Below are positions 39,615-48,232 of a stretch of 64,000 nucleotides of DNA, in pieces; the stretch's first letter is position 1, and each line of letters starts with the position of its first letter. The notes beneath the pieces were generated by a model. It saw only the letters and a list, made by a program, of their open reading frames with translations, made no database searches and had not been told where the DNA came from. The position numbers were made by a program, and so were the translations under genes. Source of the stretch: Agrobacterium tumefaciens. Its GTDB lineage: Bacteria; Pseudomonadota; Alphaproteobacteria; Rhizobiales; Rhizobiaceae. The DNA is taken from NCBI RefSeq assembly GCF_005221325.1, contig NZ_CP039888.1, positions 1,798,001 to 1,862,000 of the forward strand. The letters run 5' to 3'.

Positions 39615-41080
39615 ATCTTCGATCCTTCCAGCCCCGCCAGTGCAGAGCGCACCTGTTCATGATCGGAAAACGGCAGCGTCACGGAGCCGACGATCTGCCC
39701 TTCTTCGTGCCCCTTGCCCGCAACGATCAGCGTATCGCCATGCGAAAGCATCGACACCGCGTGACGGATCGCCTCTGCCCTGTCGCCGATTTCCAACGCG
39801 CCGGCTGCTGCCGCCATGATCTCGGAACGGATCGTTGCGGCATCTTCCGAACGCGGATTATCATCAGTGACGATGACGATGTCGGAAAGCCGCGTCGCGA
39901 CCTCGCCCATAATCGGACGCTTGCCCTTGTCGCGGTCGCCACCGCAACCGAAAACGGTGATGATGCGGCCGGAGGTGAAAGGCCGGACCGAGGTCAGCAC
40001 GTTTTCCAGCGCATCCGGCTTGTGCGCATAATCCACATAGGCAAGCGCGCCGTTTTTCGTCTGGCCGACAAGTTCCAGACGACCGGCAGCGCCAATCAGC
40101 TTTTCAAGCGCCTTGAGCGCGGTTGCCGCGGCAACGCCGGTGGACATGGCAAGACCCGCGGCAACAAGCGCATTCGCAACCTGGAAATCACCCGCCAGGG
40201 GAATATCGACTTCAAAGATCACGCCGTCATGATGCACTTCGATCATCTGCTTGTGACGGAAATGCTCGACACGCTTCAGCGTTAGATATTGGCCCTTGCG
40301 GCCGACGGTACGCACTTCGAGACCTGCTTCGCGCGCCGCCTGGATTGCCTTGTCCGACCATGGATCGTCGGCGAAGATCACGGCGGGAGCGCCTTTTTCC
40401 ATCAGCGTATCGAACAGCCGCATCTTCGCAGCCATATAGTCTTCGATGGTCGGATGATAGTCCATATGGTCGCGGCCAAGATTGGTGAAGCCGGCGGCGG
40501 AAAGCCTGACGCCATCGAGACGGCGCTGGTCGAGACCGTGGCTGGACGCCTCCATCGCCGCATGTGTGACGCCTTCGGCAGCAAGTTCGGCCAGAAGTGC
40601 GTGCAGCGTCACCGGATCGGGCGTCGTCAGCGCGCCATAATCCTCACGGCCGGGCGCGATGACGCCCGTGGTGCCGATCTGCGCGGCGGCATGGCCGGCA
40701 AAAGCCCAGATTTGCCGCACGAAGGAGGCGACGGATGTCTTGCCCGCGGTGCCGGTGACGGCAACCATGATATCAGGTTGTTTTCCGTAAAAGCGGGAAG
40801 CGGCGAGCGAGAGATAAAGCCGCGGGTCTGGAACGACCAGCACCGGCACGTCGACTTCCACGGCGTGCCCGGAAACAATGGCGACCGCACCTTTGGCAAC
40901 CGCGTCCTTCACATAGGTCGCACCATCAGCCTTGGTGCCCGCAACCGCCACGAACAGACTGCCGGGCGCAGCCTTGCGGCTGTCTGCGGTGATCCCCCCG
41001 ATTTCGATCGCCCCTGTTTCAGACAGGAGCAATTCATTCAATTCCGGAAACGCATTTCCGGATATATCTCGCAAATTCAT
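39611..41080 (-). CDS. murE: UDP-MurNAc-dipeptide--2,6-diaminopimelate ligase MurE
   Basis: 489 aa from the ATG ending at 41080 ([13 protein letters not shown]). A longer frame to 41137 adds 19 unconserved residues. [22 protein letters not shown] loop [27 protein letters not shown], and TDDNPRSED: the DNPR motif indicates meso-diaminopimelate rather than lysine as the substrate. Adds the third residue of the stem peptide. Overlaps murF by 4 nt. Confidence 0.96.
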   Translation of the reverse strand: MNLRDISGNAFPELNELLLSETGAIEIGGITADSRKAAPGSLFVAVAGTKADGATYVKDAVAKGAVAIVSGHAVEVDVPVLVVPDPRLYLSLAASRFYGKQPDIMVAVTGTAGKTSVASFVRQIWAFAGHAAAQIGTTGVIAPGREDYGALTTPDPVTLHALLAELAAEGVTHAAMEASSHGLDQRRLDGVRLSAAGFTNLGRDHMDYHPTIEDYMAAKMRLFDTLMEKGAPAVIFADDPWSDKAIQAAREAGLEVRTVGRKGQYLTLKRVEHFRHKQMIEVHHDGVIFEVDIPLAGDFQVANALVAAGLAMSTGVAAATALKALEKLIGAAGRLELVGQTKNGALAYVDYAHKPDALENVLTSVRPFTSGRIITVFGCGGDRDKGKRPIMGEVATRLSDIVIVTDDNPRSEDAATIRSEIMAAAAGALEIGDRAEAIRHAVSMLSHGDTLIVAGKGHEEGQIVGSVTLPFSDHEQVRSALAGLEGSKI

Positions 41081-41137
41081 CGACTGTGTCCGTCTTGTCC
41101 CCCCGGCGCGAATCGCCGGAACATCATAAGCTAACAA

Positions 41138-42880
41138 TCAATAAGACACGAGCAAGGCCGAGCCATCCTTGCCGAACTTCGGCTTCACGCCCAGCACCGC
41201 CGCCGTGCGGGTGATGATATCGTGCACCATCGGTGCCGCGGACGTGCCGGCAAGCGCTGCGCCGTTGCCCTTGTCGGTCTTCGGCTCGTCGATAAAGGAC
41301 AGCACCACATATTGCGGGTCGTCCATCGGGAAGGCCGACAGGAAGGCGTTGAAGTTCTTGTCGTGCACGTAACGTCCGTTGACGACCTTGTCGGCCGTGC
41401 CGGTCTTGCCGCCGACGTTGAAACCATCGACGCGCGCGTTGCGGCCGGAACCGTTGACACCATTCCACTCGAACAGGAAACGCATGTCCTTGCTGGCGCC
41501 CGGCTTCAGAACCTGCTTCGCCACCTGATCCGCCTGTTCGCGGGTACGCGGCAGGAATGTCGGCTCGATCAGCTTGCCGCCATTGACGAGCGCGGCACCG
41601 GCAACCGCCGTCTGCAGCGGTGTCGTGGAAACGCCGTGACCGAAGGAAATGGTGATGGAGTTGATCTTCTTCCATTCGCGCGGCTGGGACGGCAACGCCA
41701 CTTCCGGCAGTTCGGTCTGCATGCGGGTCAGGAGGCCAAGCCTTGTGAGGAATTCCTTGTGGCCCTCGGTGCCAACAGTATCGGCGATCTTGGCCGTACC
41801 GATATTCGACGAATACTGGAAGATTTCGGGGACCGAGAGCATCCGGCCCTTGCCGTGGAAATCCTTGATGGTGAAGCCGCCGATGCGGATGGGGTAACGC
41901 GCATCGAACATATCGCCGAGACGGACACGGCCCGAATCGAGACCCATGGCAATCGTGAAGGACTTGAAGGTGGAGCCCATTTCGAACGTGCCGTTCGACA
42001 TGCGGTTGAGCCAGCCTTCTTTCGCGCCTTCGGCCGGGTTGTTCGGATCGTAATCCGGCACCGAGGCCATGGCGAGAACTTCACCGGTATGCACATCCAG
42101 AACCACGGCACCTGCACCGATCGCCTGGAACTTGGCAATCGCCGCGGTCACGACTTCGCGCACGATGGACTGCACACGCAGATCGATCGAGAGCTTCACC
42201 GGCTCCAGCGGCTGATCGCTGGTCATGCCGAGCGCCGTCAGATCGGCAAGGCCCTGGCTGTCAACGTAACGTTCCATGCCGGCAACGCCGCGATTGTCGA
42301 TATTGACGTGACCGACGACATGGGCGGCGGTCGGCCCGCCGGGATAAAAGCGGCGCTTTTCCGGGCGGAACCCGACGCCGGGAATGCCGAGCGCCAGAAT
42401 CTGGCTCTGCTGCTTCGGCGTCAGCTGACGGCGCAGCCACTGGAAGCGCGAATTGGAGGTGAGCTTCTGATAGGTGCCACGCTGGTCAAGGTCCGGCAGG
42501 ACGGTGCGCAGCTTCTCGATGGCCTCATCGATATCGACGATGCGATGTGGCTCGGCAAACAGCGAGACGGTGCGGATATCGGTGGCCAGCACCTCGCCGT
42601 TACGGTCGAGGAGATCGGGGCGCGACGCCATCAACCGGTCTGCGGGCGCGATGCTCGAAACCGTTTCCTGTTCCGCCATGCCATATTGCACCAAACGGCC
42701 ACCGACGACGGCATAAAAGGCAATAAAGCCGAAAATGAGAAGGCCGACGCGGCTTTTCGCCTGGGCGGCGCGTCTTTTGCGGGCGCCCTCAAAAGCCGCA
42801 TGATCCGTATAGACACCGGTGGTGCTGGCGGAAAAGTGAGCCTTGCTCTTCAGAACCATGACGCGGGAGAGAAAAGACAT
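41138..42880 (-). CDS. ftsI: septal transpeptidase FtsI (PBP3)
   Basis: 580 aa class B penicillin-binding protein. A single anchor helix (about 45-65), pedestal domain (RPDLLDRNGEVLATDI), and transpeptidase motifs: active Ser in GSTFKSFTIA, SSN in YSSNIGTAK, and KTGT in GGKTGTADK. It crosslinks septal peptidoglycan with FtsW in the periplasm. Overlaps the last base of ftsL and is 57 nt before murE. Confidence 0.97.
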   Translation of the reverse strand: MSFLSRVMVLKSKAHFSASTTGVYTDHAAFEGARKRRAAQAKSRVGLLIFGFIAFYAVVGGRLVQYGMAEQETVSSIAPADRLMASRPDLLDRNGEVLATDIRTVSLFAEPHRIVDIDEAIEKLRTVLPDLDQRGTYQKLTSNSRFQWLRRQLTPKQQSQILALGIPGVGFRPEKRRFYPGGPTAAHVVGHVNIDNRGVAGMERYVDSQGLADLTALGMTSDQPLEPVKLSIDLRVQSIVREVVTAAIAKFQAIGAGAVVLDVHTGEVLAMASVPDYDPNNPAEGAKEGWLNRMSNGTFEMGSTFKSFTIAMGLDSGRVRLGDMFDARYPIRIGGFTIKDFHGKGRMLSVPEIFQYSSNIGTAKIADTVGTEGHKEFLTRLGLLTRMQTELPEVALPSQPREWKKINSITISFGHGVSTTPLQTAVAGAALVNGGKLIEPTFLPRTREQADQVAKQVLKPGASKDMRFLFEWNGVNGSGRNARVDGFNVGGKTGTADKVVNGRYVHDKNFNAFLSAFPMDDPQYVVLSFIDEPKTDKGNGAALAGTSAAPMVHDIITRTAAVLGVKPKFGKDGSALLVSY

Positions 42881-43440
42881 CAGCGGTTCACCGATCCTGT
42901 TATGGTTTCATCCATCTCGCCGGTTTCATCGCCAGCGGTGGCGGAAGCGACCGGTACAGGCGCCGGCGCCGGACGTGAAACGCGTGCGCGGGGCGTGGGC
43001 ACCGGAACACCGTTCACGGCGATCTGACCGGCGGGCGGCGATTTGGGCTTCGAGGCACCACCCAGCGTAGCGCCCGGCTTGGAACCGTTGACGGCGGCGG
43101 CGATGACATCCTCGACGCTCATGCCCTCAGGTTCGGGCGGCTGCGGCAATTGCGAACGCAGCATGGGCAGTTCGCGCGGCTGCGCCAGTTGCGTCGGCAG
43201 CGTCGGCGAAAGGCCAAGCTCAGTCTGATAGGCGTTGACGAGGCGGTGCAGGCGGTTCGGCTGCGTCAGAAGCGCCCAGTCGGCCCTCAAAAGATCGATC
43301 GTATCCTTTTCAAGCTTGATCTCGGCCTCGAGCTTGCGGACCTCCTCAAGCTTCAGATCGGTCTTGTGCTTGATCGAATAGGTGACGACCGCCGCAGCGA
43401 CCATCACACCCATCAAGACGACATCGAAAGTGCGCAGCAT
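42880..43440 (-). CDS. ftsL: cell division protein FtsL
   Basis: 186 aa, small bitopic protein. From the ATG ending at 43440 (GGGAGG 5 nt upstream, one base after the rsmH stop) it starts MLRTFDVVLMGVMVAAAVVTYSIK, a transmembrane helix, then a coiled coil (about 28-60, KLEEVRKLEAEIKLEKD) and the LTQPNRLHRL segment seen in FtsL. The tail from residue 85 is long, Pro/Ala-rich and disordered, an alphaproteobacterial feature. Part of the FtsQLB complex. Confidence 0.92.
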   Translation of the reverse strand: MLRTFDVVLMGVMVAAAVVTYSIKHKTDLKLEEVRKLEAEIKLEKDTIDLLRADWALLTQPNRLHRLVNAYQTELGLSPTLPTQLAQPRELPMLRSQLPQPPEPEGMSVEDVIAAAVNGSKPGATLGGASKPKSPPAGQIAVNGVPVPTPRARVSRPAPAPVPVASATAGDETGEMDETITGSVNR

Positions 43441-43441
43441 A

Positions 43442-44467
43442 TCAGCCTCCCATCTTTTCAAGGCTGGCGAGATCGGGAAGCTCGAAGATCGAGAAATCCG
43501 CCGCCCGCGCCGATGCGGTGGTGCGCAGGCCGGCGCGCAACTTGGCGGAACGGGCACGCGGATTAAGCTCCGCCTCTTCCTCGCTGGCAGCGATCATGGG
43601 CTTGCCGATAGCATCGAAAATGGCGGGCTTGTCCTCCACCATCGGCAGATGCCGGGAACCGGCGGCCTTGCCCGAACGGTCGGAGAAGAATTTCTTGACG
43701 ATACGGTCTTCCAGCGAATGGAAGGTGACGACGACCAGCCGGCCGCCGGGTTTCAAAACCTGCTCGGCGGCAAACAGGGCCTGCGCCAGCTCGCCCAGCT
43801 CGTCATTGACGAAAACACGCAGCGCCTGGAACACCCGCGTTGCCGGGTGAATCTTGTCCTTCGCCTTGCGCGGCGTAACGATTTCGATGAGACCAGCCAG
43901 ATCGCGGGTGGTTCGGAAGGGCTCTTCCGCCCTCTTCTTCTCGATGGCGCGGGCAATGCGACCCGGCTGTTTTTCTTCACCGAGAAAACCAAAGATGCGA
44001 ATGAGATCACCAACCTTCGCGCGGTTGACGACATCGGCCGCCGAAACACCGGAAGCGGACATGCGCATATCGAGGGGGCCGTTCTTCTGGAAGGAAAAAC
44101 CGCGCTCGGCCTCGTCGATCTGCATGGAGGAAACGCCGATATCGAGAACGACGCCATCAAGCCCACCCTCGGGAGCGTGCCTGGCCAGATCGGAAAATTG
44201 CGACTGGATGAGGCTCAACCGGCCGCCATTGGCGGCAACCATGGCCTGGCCGCCTGCGATCGCGGTTGGATCGCGATCGAGCGCGATGACATCGGCGCCC
44301 TGGTCGAGAATCGCCTGGGTATAACCGCCGGCGCCAAAGGTGCCGTCGAGAATGATCTTGCCGGGTGCAGGTTCCAGCGCGGCAATGACTTCGCGAAGCA
44401 GGACCGGGATGTGACGCTGAGGTCCGCCATCGGCATCAGAAGATCGCCCGCCAGAATTCGCCGCCAT
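43442..44467 (-). CDS. rsmH: 16S rRNA (cytosine1402-N4)-methyltransferase RsmH
   Basis: 341 aa from the ATG ending at 44467 (GGGGAC upstream; the much longer open frame to 45109 crosses mraZ and is not the gene). [16 protein letters not shown]-binding [33 protein letters not shown] (split), NDELGEL, and [12 protein letters not shown]. Modifies C1402 in the ribosomal P site. Second gene of the dcw operon, 14 nt after mraZ. Confidence 0.96.
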   Translation of the reverse strand: MAANSGGRSSDADGGPQRHIPVLLREVIAALEPAPGKIILDGTFGAGGYTQAILDQGADVIALDRDPTAIAGGQAMVAANGGRLSLIQSQFSDLARHAPEGGLDGVVLDIGVSSMQIDEAERGFSFQKNGPLDMRMSASGVSAADVVNRAKVGDLIRIFGFLGEEKQPGRIARAIEKKRAEEPFRTTRDLAGLIEIVTPRKAKDKIHPATRVFQALRVFVNDELGELAQALFAAEQVLKPGGRLVVVTFHSLEDRIVKKFFSDRSGKAAGSRHLPMVEDKPAIFDAIGKPMIAASEEEAELNPRARSAKLRAGLRTTASARAADFSIFELPDLASLEKMGG

Positions 44468-44481
44468 TCCGTGTCCCCGTC

Positions 44482-44922
44482 CTATGCGGGGCGAGCAGCC
44501 GAAAAACCGCGCCCCGCTCTTGCTTCCGCCTGCGCCGCCAGAAACGCATTCGGTTGCCAAAGCTGAAAATGATCCGCTCGTCCAACGAAGGTGACATCGG
44601 TGGATATGCCGGTGAATTCCCGCACAAAATCCGTCACCATCAACCGACCTTCCTGGTCGAGCTTCATGAAAACGCCGCCGCCGTGAACCAGCAGCGACAT
44701 CGCGTTCGCCTCTGGCGAGAAAGCATCCATGGACGCTATCTGCCGCTCGTAGCGCTCCAGCAGATCCGGACCGCCGACGCTGATTGCCGGAAAGGCGAAA
44801 TCCTGAAGACAATAAAGCTCCTGAATGTCGCGCTTCGCCAGCACCGAACGAAACGGAGACGGAACCGAAACGCGCCCCTTGGCGTCGATCCTGTTCGTCA
44901 CGTTCGATAAAAAGCGGTCCAT
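44482..44922 (-). CDS. mraZ: transcriptional regulator MraZ
   Basis: 146 aa with two AbrB/SpoVT-like swapped-hairpin repeats (about 5-50 and 78-125), including [14 protein letters not shown] and [11 protein letters not shown]. MraZ represses the dcw operon by binding tandem TGGGA repeats at its own promoter. Four such repeats spaced 10 bp apart lie 177-210 bp upstream here (45099-45132), which supports autoregulation. Confidence 0.96.
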   Translation of the reverse strand: MDRFLSNVTNRIDAKGRVSVPSPFRSVLAKRDIQELYCLQDFAFPAISVGGPDLLERYERQIASMDAFSPEANAMSLLVHGGGVFMKLDQEGRLMVTDFVREFTGISTDVTFVGRADHFQLWQPNAFLAAQAEARAGRGFSAARPA

Positions 44923-45098
44923 TACTCAACTCGCCAAAACCGCATTCCGCGAAGCGAACCATCCACTTCACAGACGACACCGGTACGCACGACACATCGC
45001 CAAGCGCCAGGGCGACATGCCCTGCAGCAGCCCCTCGTAGGCTCCTCACTCGTTTCAGCGATTGCGGGTCAAAAACACGACCCAATGTGGTGTGCATT

Positions 45099-45132
45099 TG
45101 GGATATCATGGGACACTATGGGCGTCAATGGG
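45099..45132 (+). promoter_or_regulatory. MraZ operator: four TGGG repeats
   Basis: TGGG occurs at 45099, 45109, 45119 and 45129, exactly one helical turn apart. The first, second and fourth are TGGGA. This matches the described MraZ target (TGGGA repeats separated by 5 bp). They read on the plus strand, so on the mraZ coding strand they appear as TCCCA. Confidence 0.8.
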
Positions 45133-45184
45133 ATGAAGCCGGCACGATACCGACTTCGCATCGGAAATTCATAAGCCGTTAAGT

Positions 45185-45199
45185 TTAACGAATGGTTTA
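45185..45199. promoter_or_regulatory. CtrA-like box
   Basis: TTAA, a 7-nt spacer CGAATGG, then TTTA: one mismatch from the CtrA full site TTAA-N7-TTAA. It lies beside the MraZ repeats. A near copy (TTAA-N7-TTTA with spacer TGAATCG and the same CTT after it) is upstream of ddl at 28150. Confidence 0.45.
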
Positions 45200-45332
45200 C
45201 TTCATCCGCTGGGACGTTTTTTCCCGGCACGCGCAAGCGCGGTGAAATCACCGTTTTTCTTTTGAAAACAAGGAAATGGTTTTTAGGGAGGCCTCCGCGA
45301 TTGATCCAACCGCAAAGGCCACAGGCCGGACG

Positions 45333-46334
45333 TCACTTTACCGCAATGACGACCTTCCCCTTTGCACGGCCCGTCTGGACATGGTCCAGTGCCTCGTTGG
45401 TCTTCTCGAACGGAAAGACCCGGTCCACCACGGGGCGTATATCGCCCGCCTCGATCAACGAGGTAATCTTTTCGAGCTGGCCGCCATTCGCGGTCATGAA
45501 GAGGAAAGAATAGCTGACCCCCAGCCGCTTCGATTTTCTCCTGATGCCGGAACTTAGCAGGCGCATGACCTGTCGAAGCGGCCAACCTAAGCCATTCTGC
45601 CGCGCGAAATCCGGATCTGGTGGGCCGGAAATCGAAATCAGCTTCCCGCCAGGCTTCAGCACCGCAAGGGATTTTTCCAGCGTGTCCTTTCCGAGGCTGT
45701 TCAGCACCACGTCATAGCCCCGCAGCACTTTTTCGAAGTCATCCTTCTTGTAATCAACCACACTGTCTGCACCGAGACTTTTCACGAGATCAATATTTCC
45801 CGTGCTCGTGGTTGTGGCCACATATGCTCCGAGATGTTTGGCAAGCTGGATCGCGACAGTGCCCACGCCGCCCGAGCCGGCATGGATCAAGACCTTCTGT
45901 CCCTTTTGCAGGTTGGCTCGCTCGACAAGCACCTGCCATGCTGTCAGGGCGACGAGCGGTATGGATGCCGCCTCTTCCATGGTCAGATTGTTCGGCTTCA
46001 ACGCCACGTCGGCCTCGTCTATGGCGATGTACTCGGCAAATGTCCCGATCCGCCCCTGAGCCGGGCGTGCATAGACCTCATCACCGGGCTTGAATTTGCG
46101 GACATTCGCGCCGACCCGAACCACGACGCCCGCGACATCGTTGCCCAGCACCAGCGGAAGGCGGTATGGCAGGATGAGCTTGAACTCACCGTCCCTGATT
46201 TTATTGTCCAGAACATTCACGCTGGCGGCATGAATTTCGACCATGACATCGTTGTCGCGCAATTCCGGTTCGGGGCTATCGCCGAACCGGAGGGGACCGC
46301 CTTTGGCGTAGCGATCGATCAGGAATGATTTCAT
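45333..46334 (-). CDS. NADP-dependent quinone oxidoreductase-like protein (MDR family)
   Basis: 333 aa from the ATG ending at 46334 (MKSFLIDRYAKGG); the long frame to 46628 runs through the neighbouring gene. Medium-chain reductase: substrate domain with VNVLDNKIRDGEF, then the Rossmann site HAGSGGVGTVAIQLAKHLGA. The structural- and catalytic-zinc cysteines are absent, so it is a zinc-independent quinone or enone reductase. Follows the SDR gene by 58 nt in the HxlR-linked set. Confidence 0.9.
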   Translation of the reverse strand: MKSFLIDRYAKGGPLRFGDSPEPELRDNDVMVEIHAASVNVLDNKIRDGEFKLILPYRLPLVLGNDVAGVVVRVGANVRKFKPGDEVYARPAQGRIGTFAEYIAIDEADVALKPNNLTMEEAASIPLVALTAWQVLVERANLQKGQKVLIHAGSGGVGTVAIQLAKHLGAYVATTTSTGNIDLVKSLGADSVVDYKKDDFEKVLRGYDVVLNSLGKDTLEKSLAVLKPGGKLISISGPPDPDFARQNGLGWPLRQVMRLLSSGIRRKSKRLGVSYSFLFMTANGGQLEKITSLIEAGDIRPVVDRVFPFEKTNEALDHVQTGRAKGKVVIAVK

Positions 46335-46392
46335 CGGACTGACTTTCGTTTCTGTGGTGAGCCGGCAGCACCGGCACTGCGATGATGAAAAC

Positions 46393-47208
46393 TCAATCGG
46401 GCAGCCTGTTGAACTTCCGAAGGTTCTTGTCGACGACGGACTCGGGCAGAAAGCGGCGGATAAAGCGGACCTGCCCCGCAGCTTTTCCGGCAGTATAACG
46501 CCTTTTGGGCGATGTCGCGTTGGCGGCCTTGAGGACGGCCTTAGCAACCACTTCGGGTGCATCACCTTTTTCAACGATCTCGCGCATGAATTTTTCCGCA
46601 TCGGTGCGAACAGTATCGTAAACGGCAAGCGGCCGGTCCGGTCGCGTGAGGTTCTCTTCGAAAGACGTTCGGGTTACACCGGGTTCGACAAGCACGATGC
46701 GGATACCCTGCGTTCGCACCTCGTGGTCAAGGGATTCCGAATAGCCTTCGATGGCATGCTTGGTAGCTGCGTAAAGCGCATTATAGGGAGCGGGAATCAG
46801 CCCGAGTATGGAGCTGAGATTGACGATCCGGCCTCGACGCTGCCGTCTCATGACGGGCAGGACCGCATTTGTCATTCTTATGACGCCGAATACGTTGACG
46901 TCGAACACGGCCTTCGCCTGTTCCGTCGAGGATTCCTCAGCGCCGCCAAGCAGTCCGATCCCGGCATTATTGACGAGAAGATCGATCCGCCCTGCGCGGC
47001 TCAGAACCTCGTCGACGGCGCGCTGCACGGATGCATCGTCGCTAACGTCGCAGATCAGCATCGTGATCCCATCCGCCGTATCGGGCATCGGCTTCCGGCT
47101 CGTGCCGAAGACACGGTAGCCATCACGCCGCAGCGCCTGCGCCGTCACCAGACCTATGCCCGAGGATGCGCCCGTGACCAGGGCGATGCCGCGTTCTTTA
47201 TCACTCAT
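46393..47208 (-). CDS. short-chain dehydrogenase/reductase (SDR)
   Basis: 271 aa classical SDR. Cofactor motif VTGASSGIGLVTAQAL, the NNAG motif in LLVNNAGIGL, active Ser about 139 (LSSILG) and YxxxK in YAATKHA. The Arg in GTSRKP suggests NADP preference. The C-terminal extension (KRRYTAGKAAGQVRFIRRFLP) is like those of SDRs acting on lipophilic carbonyls. Divergent from the HxlR gene, with 11-bp repeats in the 89-bp gap. Confidence 0.9.
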   Translation of the reverse strand: MSDKERGIALVTGASSGIGLVTAQALRRDGYRVFGTSRKPMPDTADGITMLICDVSDDASVQRAVDEVLSRAGRIDLLVNNAGIGLLGGAEESSTEQAKAVFDVNVFGVIRMTNAVLPVMRRQRRGRIVNLSSILGLIPAPYNALYAATKHAIEGYSESLDHEVRTQGIRIVLVEPGVTRTSFEENLTRPDRPLAVYDTVRTDAEKFMREIVEKGDAPEVVAKAVLKAANATSPKRRYTAGKAAGQVRFIRRFLPESVVDKNLRKFNRLPD

Positions 47209-47253
47209 TTTCTTCCGCTTTCATTTTATCGTGGAACATTGATGAGCAATCAG

Positions 47254-47286
47254 TTACTATCAAATCAGTATCAAGTCACTACTAAA
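47254..47286. repeat. three 11-bp direct repeats, likely HxlR operator
   Basis: Units TTACTATCAAA (47254), TCAGTATCAAG (47265) and TCACTACTAAA (47276) lie one helical turn apart in the gap between the divergent SDR and HxlR genes. Placement just before both starts suggests a binding site for the HxlR protein. Confidence 0.45.
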
Positions 47287-47297
47287 AAGATATCGAC

Positions 47298-47729
47298 ATG
47301 AAAAAACTTTCTGACCAACCCTGCCTGATTGCCCGCAGCCTGGCGATTGTGGGGGACGCATGGAGCATGCTGATCATGCGCGACGCCCATGCGGGACTGA
47401 CCCGTTTCGATGATTTTCGCAAAAGCCTCGGGATCGCACCGACGATGCTGACGGGGCGGCTTTCATCGCTGACGGAAGAGGGACTGCTGGTAAAACGCCG
47501 TTATTCCGAGCGTCCGCCACGAGACGAATACGTGCTGACGGAAGCTGGCCGCGACTTTTTGCCAGTGCTGTTTGCGATCGGCGCCTGGGGGCGCAAACAT
47601 CGTGGCGGCGGCGAGGTGACCCGGTTCTTCGACGCCGAGACCGGAACGGAGATCGATGCCGTCACCATCGACAGTGCGACCGGCGCGCCGGTCGGAACCC
47701 GCCCTATTCGTGTCGCGATGCCTCAATGA
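47298..47729 (+). CDS. HxlR-family transcriptional regulator
   Basis: 143 aa. Winged helix (about 5-95) with the family hallmarks PCLIARSLAIVGDAWSMLIMRDAHAG (split for length), RFDDFRKSLGIAPTMLTGRL and YVLTEAGRDFLPVL, plus a short C-terminal extension. HxlR-type regulators often sense electrophiles, quinones or redox state and control adjacent oxidoreductases; here the SDR and MDR genes are the obvious targets. No strong ribosome binding site is visible (AAAAAGA). Confidence 0.9.
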   Translation: MKKLSDQPCLIARSLAIVGDAWSMLIMRDAHAGLTRFDDFRKSLGIAPTMLTGRLSSLTEEGLLVKRRYSERPPRDEYVLTEAGRDFLPVLFAIGAWGRKHRGGGEVTRFFDAETGTEIDAVTIDSATGAPVGTRPIRVAMPQ

Positions 47730-47777
47730 TTCGCCCGCGAGAGGCGAAAGATGCGGCACCGCGCGGGCAGGAAATTC

Positions 47778-48178
47778 GCCAGTTGGCCTGTAAGCCGGGT
47801 TCTGTATGGCCCCGGTTTGACCCGGAACGTGGCAGCCATTCATCTGGGACGGCATTTGCATGCCGCCTCTCGCAACCCACCCGGATGACGGGCCCGGAAA
47901 CCGGCTGTGAACGGGCTTTCGCCCGCCCCGTGTCATCCCTATTCGGTCTTGCTCCCGGTGGGGTTTACCTTGCCACCACTGTCACCAGCGGCGCGGTGGG
48001 CTCTTACCCCACCCTTTCACCCTTACCATGCAAAGCATGGCGGTTTGCTCTCTGTGGCACTTTCCCTGGGGTCGCCCCCGCCGGACGTTATCCGGCACCG
48101 TATTTCCGTGGAGCCCGGACTTTCCTCACCTTACCGTCTTTCGACATTGGTAAAGCGCGGCTGCCCGGCCAACTGGCA
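47778..48178 (-). ncRNA. rnpB: RNase P RNA (M1 RNA), class A
   Basis: About 401 nt on the minus strand. The ends pair as P1: GCCAGUUGGCC at the 5' end with GGCCAACUGGC at the 3' end. Internal landmarks: GAGGAAAGUCCGGGCUCC near the 5' end (P4/CR-I), GGUAAGGGUGAAAGGGUG, ACAGUGG in J11/12, GGUAAACCCC, and the AGAACCCGGCUUACAGG 3' region. It is the catalytic subunit that matures tRNA 5' ends. Protein-coding calls across this span are chance frames. Confidence 0.95.
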
Positions 48179-48232
48179 TGGGCTGCATAACCATGTTCTG
48201 GAGTGAAAGCCACCGAAAAGCGACGGCAAAGA

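Larger units (their letters stand above)
44923..45332. promoter_or_regulatory. dcw operon promoter region
   Basis: 410 bp between mraZ and the oxidoreductase gene, both on the minus strand. Contents: the MraZ repeat array at 45099-45132, a CtrA-like TTAA-N7-TTTA at 45185-45199, and a hairpin plus T-run on the plus strand at 45240-45262. The span 44923-45080 would be a long mraZ leader if transcription starts near the repeats. Confidence 0.6.

Noticed and set aside
41222..43027. 601-aa plus-strand frame opposite ftsI
   Set aside because: Antisense shadow of ftsI and ftsL; composition (His/Arg/Gly) is that of complementary codons.
43442..45109. 555-aa version of RsmH starting upstream of mraZ
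   Set aside because: The extra N-terminal part overlaps mraZ in another frame and is not methyltransferase-like; the ATG ending at 44467 has a ribosome binding site and gives the normal length.
45099..45132. Possible short CRISPR-like array
   Set aside because: Repeats of 4-5 bp at 10-bp period are far too short, and there are no cas genes; the MraZ operator explains them.
47726..48190. Open frames across the RNase P RNA
   Set aside because: The region folds as RNase P RNA with paired P1 ends and conserved core sequences; the protein frames are incidental.
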